DNA from: Aphanomyces cochlioides
Taxonomy: Eukaryota > Oomycota > Saprolegniomycetes > Saprolegniales > Verrucalvaceae
Direction of reading: 5' to 3'
Assembly (NCBI GenBank): GCA_019828595.1
Contig: JAHQRK010000015.1
Coordinates: 310,001-374,000, forward strand
DNA: 64,000 bases
Positions 61,395 to 64,000 of the stretch are shown in pieces. The stretch's first letter is position 1, and each line of letters starts with the position of its first letter. Below the pieces are notes generated by a model. It ran no database searches. It was not told the origin of the DNA and saw only the letters and a program-made list of their open reading frames with translations. The position numbers and the translations under genes were made by a program.

Positions 61395-63420
61395 GTCCAG
61401 ATTTGTTTTTACAACCGTTTGGACCAAAAAGACTGGAGCCTAACTCTAATAACTTCATGCTATGTTCTCCACGTAAACTAAGCGCTGAGTCGACACTTTT
61501 GAGCCACTTCAAATCCCTCATCAAGTGTGCTTTTATAACATCTTAGTCGAATAAGTCGCTCAAGGCAGTTGAGTCCACAAGGTGGTTTGGGTTTGGGTCT
61601 CCAGGGTTAGATCACACGTCATCTTACGCTCCCCAAGCGCCATTAGACGCTCAGCCCCCAACCAAACATAAGAAGTTCCGTAATTTCGACCACCGTGGCG
61701 GCAGTATAGCAAGCAAAGCTGCATTCTATCGTCTTTGTGTTCGTTGATGCATCTGCGGTGAATTTTTTCTGTTGCTCACGATTGTGGCGCAGCTCGCTCT
61801 GCTGAAAAATGTGTACTTGTTCCTTGTGGATGTTAAGCCATGATAGCTTTGTACCATTTGTTTACACTTTATAAATTTAGTGCACCAGTCGTTGGCAATT
61901 AGGCTACTGACACTATCAGCAGTTGAAAGCAGACTGGTTCTCGGCGGGTTGTATATGAGAAGAGCAATACTTCGTAGGATATCGTTGCGTCGAGACTACA
62001 GTTAGATTGGGACAAAGACAAGCCAAGTTCCATGTCAAGTATGTCGTTTAAGACCTTTACCCAAACGCGAGAGAGATAAGAATGTGCTTGAAAGCAGGTT
62101 TTAAGGCGCAAGCTATCAGCATGAGGCAAGAACAGCATGTTGCGCTACGGGGAACGAGAGATCAGAAAGAGCACGAGTGTTCGAGGGCATGGAACCTACA
62201 TACAGCACTACTGATGAACCATTTGCTCGAGCAAGGATGTGCAAGGGGGATGTTCGTGAGATGATCATGATGTCACAAATGCCAAACGCAGAAGTGTTGA
62301 GGTGCTCCAACACTGCAGTGTGGGGAATGAAAAAGTGCCCCGAGAGATTGATTTACTCTCCCAAGGTACAAGCAAGTTTTTGTTGAGATGGGGTGGATCC
62401 ATGGTGGTGTGAACAAGCAAGAAGAGTACTCACCTTCGAAAAACAGATTGTCAGTCGAGAGATCAAAGACTCGCTATAGGCCCAAGGCAAATCAAATTTC
62501 GTGTGCACTGTGTCGAGAAAATGCGGTTTTAATGAGGGGCATCGTCAAGACAACAGGTTACATCACCTCTGAGTGGTTAGAGGCGACGGGGCAATGCAAG
62601 TCGAGCTTAAACTATGTGGACTTGCTTTGACGGCGTGAGCCGTGTTAGAGGAAAAAAGTTCTTTCACGAGGTCGAGCATCGTCATTGCGACGGACATCTT
62701 GTGTATGACTGATGAAGTCGTGCGTCTGGCCTTCAATGCGTGCATGGCGAAATGCTGGGACAAGTTTTTCAAGTAGCGGTGGTCTCCTCGACGAAGGTAG
62801 CAAGTTTTGTCGCGGCGGTTTTGCGGCTGAAGACGGTGGGTTCAATCCAAGCCGAGTTTCTTCTTTGCGGACTGGCAAGGGGAACCTTGTATTGGACCCG
62901 TCGTCGATGCAGTTGACATTATGTGTGCGACCAAGAGTCAAGCCGCAATCGCATGACTTTAAGAGACCAGACAATCGCCACGGCTAGTGTTATGATCTCA
63001 GAGACAATTGCGGCGTTTAGTTGGTCGAATACAATCGATAGGATGAGGCCATGGCAACAACGCACAGCACAGGGGCTTCAACACATGAGCTTGAGAGAGA
63101 CGTTGTGATATAGTAAAGTGAAGTACAATTGACTAGCAGTAGGTACGAACTATCATTGACGTCACGAGCTCGATTGATACGCTGGGTGTATGGCTTGACG
63201 CCAAACGGAGTCTCTGTTAAGGATGCATGAGGTAACTGAACCATCAGTCAATCAAAGACACGGAACTTGTCAGTCCTGAGGACTCACCTAGTTCGTATGG
63301 ACTGTTCCTGTTCAAGGTGACGAAACAAGCGTCATAAATTATGTGAAGTGGTCAAACAATGTCGGCGCTGCTTGTTGGGAAAGATGCTCTCGTTCAAACG
63401 TCCAAAACACAAATTTTGAT
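61395..63420. other. Intergenic DNA, no convincing gene
   Basis: Only short ORFs (up to 109 codons) in conflicting frames on both strands; I recognise none. It may be decayed mobile DNA, but I found no terminal repeats or conserved motifs to support that. Confidence 0.5.
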
Positions 63421-63508
63421 AAAATGGCCTTACTCCACCGGAATCGATCCACAGACCTCCGAGATATAAAGTCTGATGTTAACCATCCGACCAGTTGACC
63501 AGGGTTAA
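63421..63508 (-). pseudogene. Second tRNA-like element (degenerate tRNA or SINE head)
   Basis: On the minus strand: A-box-like TGGTCAACTGG (63491-63501), B-box-like GGATCGATTCC (63440-63450) and a T4 run at 63421-63424. An ATCAGACTTTATATCT stretch resembles an anticodon arm, but its stem is mismatched, and the acceptor and T stems do not close. It differs in sequence from the element at 61314, so the two are not copies of one recent SINE. Confidence 0.4.
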
Positions 63509-63820
63509 ATTATGTTCTGTTGACTAGCTGAAAATCTTGGACAGGCGAAGAGGTTGTGGTAGAGATGCTTGAATGAGAGACAAGAGGAAGTGGAACGAAG
63601 AGATCGGCGGTGGCGAGCACCTCGATCATTTAGACCAGCGCGGTCTTGATGGAGCTGAGACTGTTTCGAGGACAACGTCGTGCGTAGAGTCCTTTCGATC
63701 AAAAACGCGTCAACATGCAAGTTGAACGTTGTCGACTTCTTGACAAGGTGACTTTGACGCACCAGAAAAATTGCTTGTCATGCTTCCTCTCACTGTGGAG
63801 GATGAAATTTTCTTGTCTTG
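63509..63820. other. Intergenic DNA, nothing recognised
   Basis: There is one 85-codon minus-strand ORF (63505-63762) with no recognisable similarity. I see no other feature. Confidence 0.45.
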
Positions 63821-64000
63821 ATGAACGTCAAAATACCTACGCCAGTCGCAACGATAGACTTGTCAGACTGCTCAAGCTCGTTAGAGGTATCACCCACAAT
63901 ATTGAAGTTGAATTTTGGCGTGCACAGCGTAGAAGTATTATGGATCAATGGACAATCAAGTCAACATCGTTTACGAGCTACACAACTGGTATACCTTCAA
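63821..64000 (+). CDS. Possible start of a gene, open at the right edge (60 codons seen)
   Basis: ATG at 63821 opens a frame with no stop up to the window end; an in-frame TGA at 63803 precedes it. The peptide begins MNVKIPTPVATIDLSDCSSS. Not recognised. The frame is short enough to be chance, but its composition is less skewed than that of other small ORFs nearby. Confidence 0.2.
   Translation, partial: MNVKIPTPVATIDLSDCSSSLEVSPTILKLNFGVHSVEVLWINGQSSQHRLRATQLVYLQ

Noticed and set aside
62645..62987. Overlapping ORFs of 91 (+) and 109 (-) codons as real genes
   Set aside because: No recognisable domain, no start or splice context, and both strands are open over the same bases, which suggests chance.

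Overview
The window is dominated by one giant gene on the minus strand. It starts at the ATG at 59757 and runs leftward off the window at base 1, so the C-terminus is missing. Five short GT-AG introns (39, 46, 46, 49 and 43 nt) join six exons with consistent phases. The spliced reading frame covers about 59,534 nt, or at least 19,840 residues (roughly 1.8 MDa, my estimate). One exon (5724-55028) is 49,305 nt of uninterrupted coding sequence. Spliceosomal introns, an N-terminal signal peptide and PSI-like cysteine modules point to a eukaryote, probably a protist. A stramenopile such as an oomycete is my best guess, but nothing here proves it.

In protein order the gene contains: a signal peptide (residues 1-35); two PSI-like Cys modules (about 66-163); a very long Gly/Ser/Thr-rich stalk made of about 15-residue units of the type (S/G)G-x-(I/V)-x-(L/V)-x-(S/T/A)-G, typical of beta-solenoid or triple-beta-helix fibres; a peptidase S74 / endosialidase-type intramolecular chaperone domain (Ser4739); more stalk; a tandem array of 5.97 near-identical 4,167-bp units (residues 7746-16035); a second S74 domain (Ser16835); a third stalk; and a second tandem array with a 1,191-bp unit (397 residues) that runs off the left edge. 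Both S74 domains keep the Ser-Asp-x-Arg-x-Lys motif whose Ser and Lys form the self-cleavage dyad in phage tailspike chaperones. The likely product is a secreted, self-processing fibre polyprotein. A one-base deletion between 585 and 586 breaks the frame near the left edge. It may be a sequencing or assembly error or a real lesion.

Region by region: 1-4029, 1,191-bp array; 4030-8799, stalk 3 with introns 4 and 5; 8800-9305, neck and S74 domain 2; 9306-11514, distal stalk 2; 11515-36384, 4,167-bp array; 36385-45090, proximal stalk 2; 45091-45540, neck and S74 domain 1; 45541-59075, stalk 1 with introns 1-3; 59076-59757, N-terminal region; 59758-60140, presumed 5' UTR and promoter; 60141-64000, AT-richer DNA with no convincing gene. 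That last stretch holds two degenerate tRNA-like pol III elements, a weak retrotransposon gag-like fragment and a small ORF open at the right edge.
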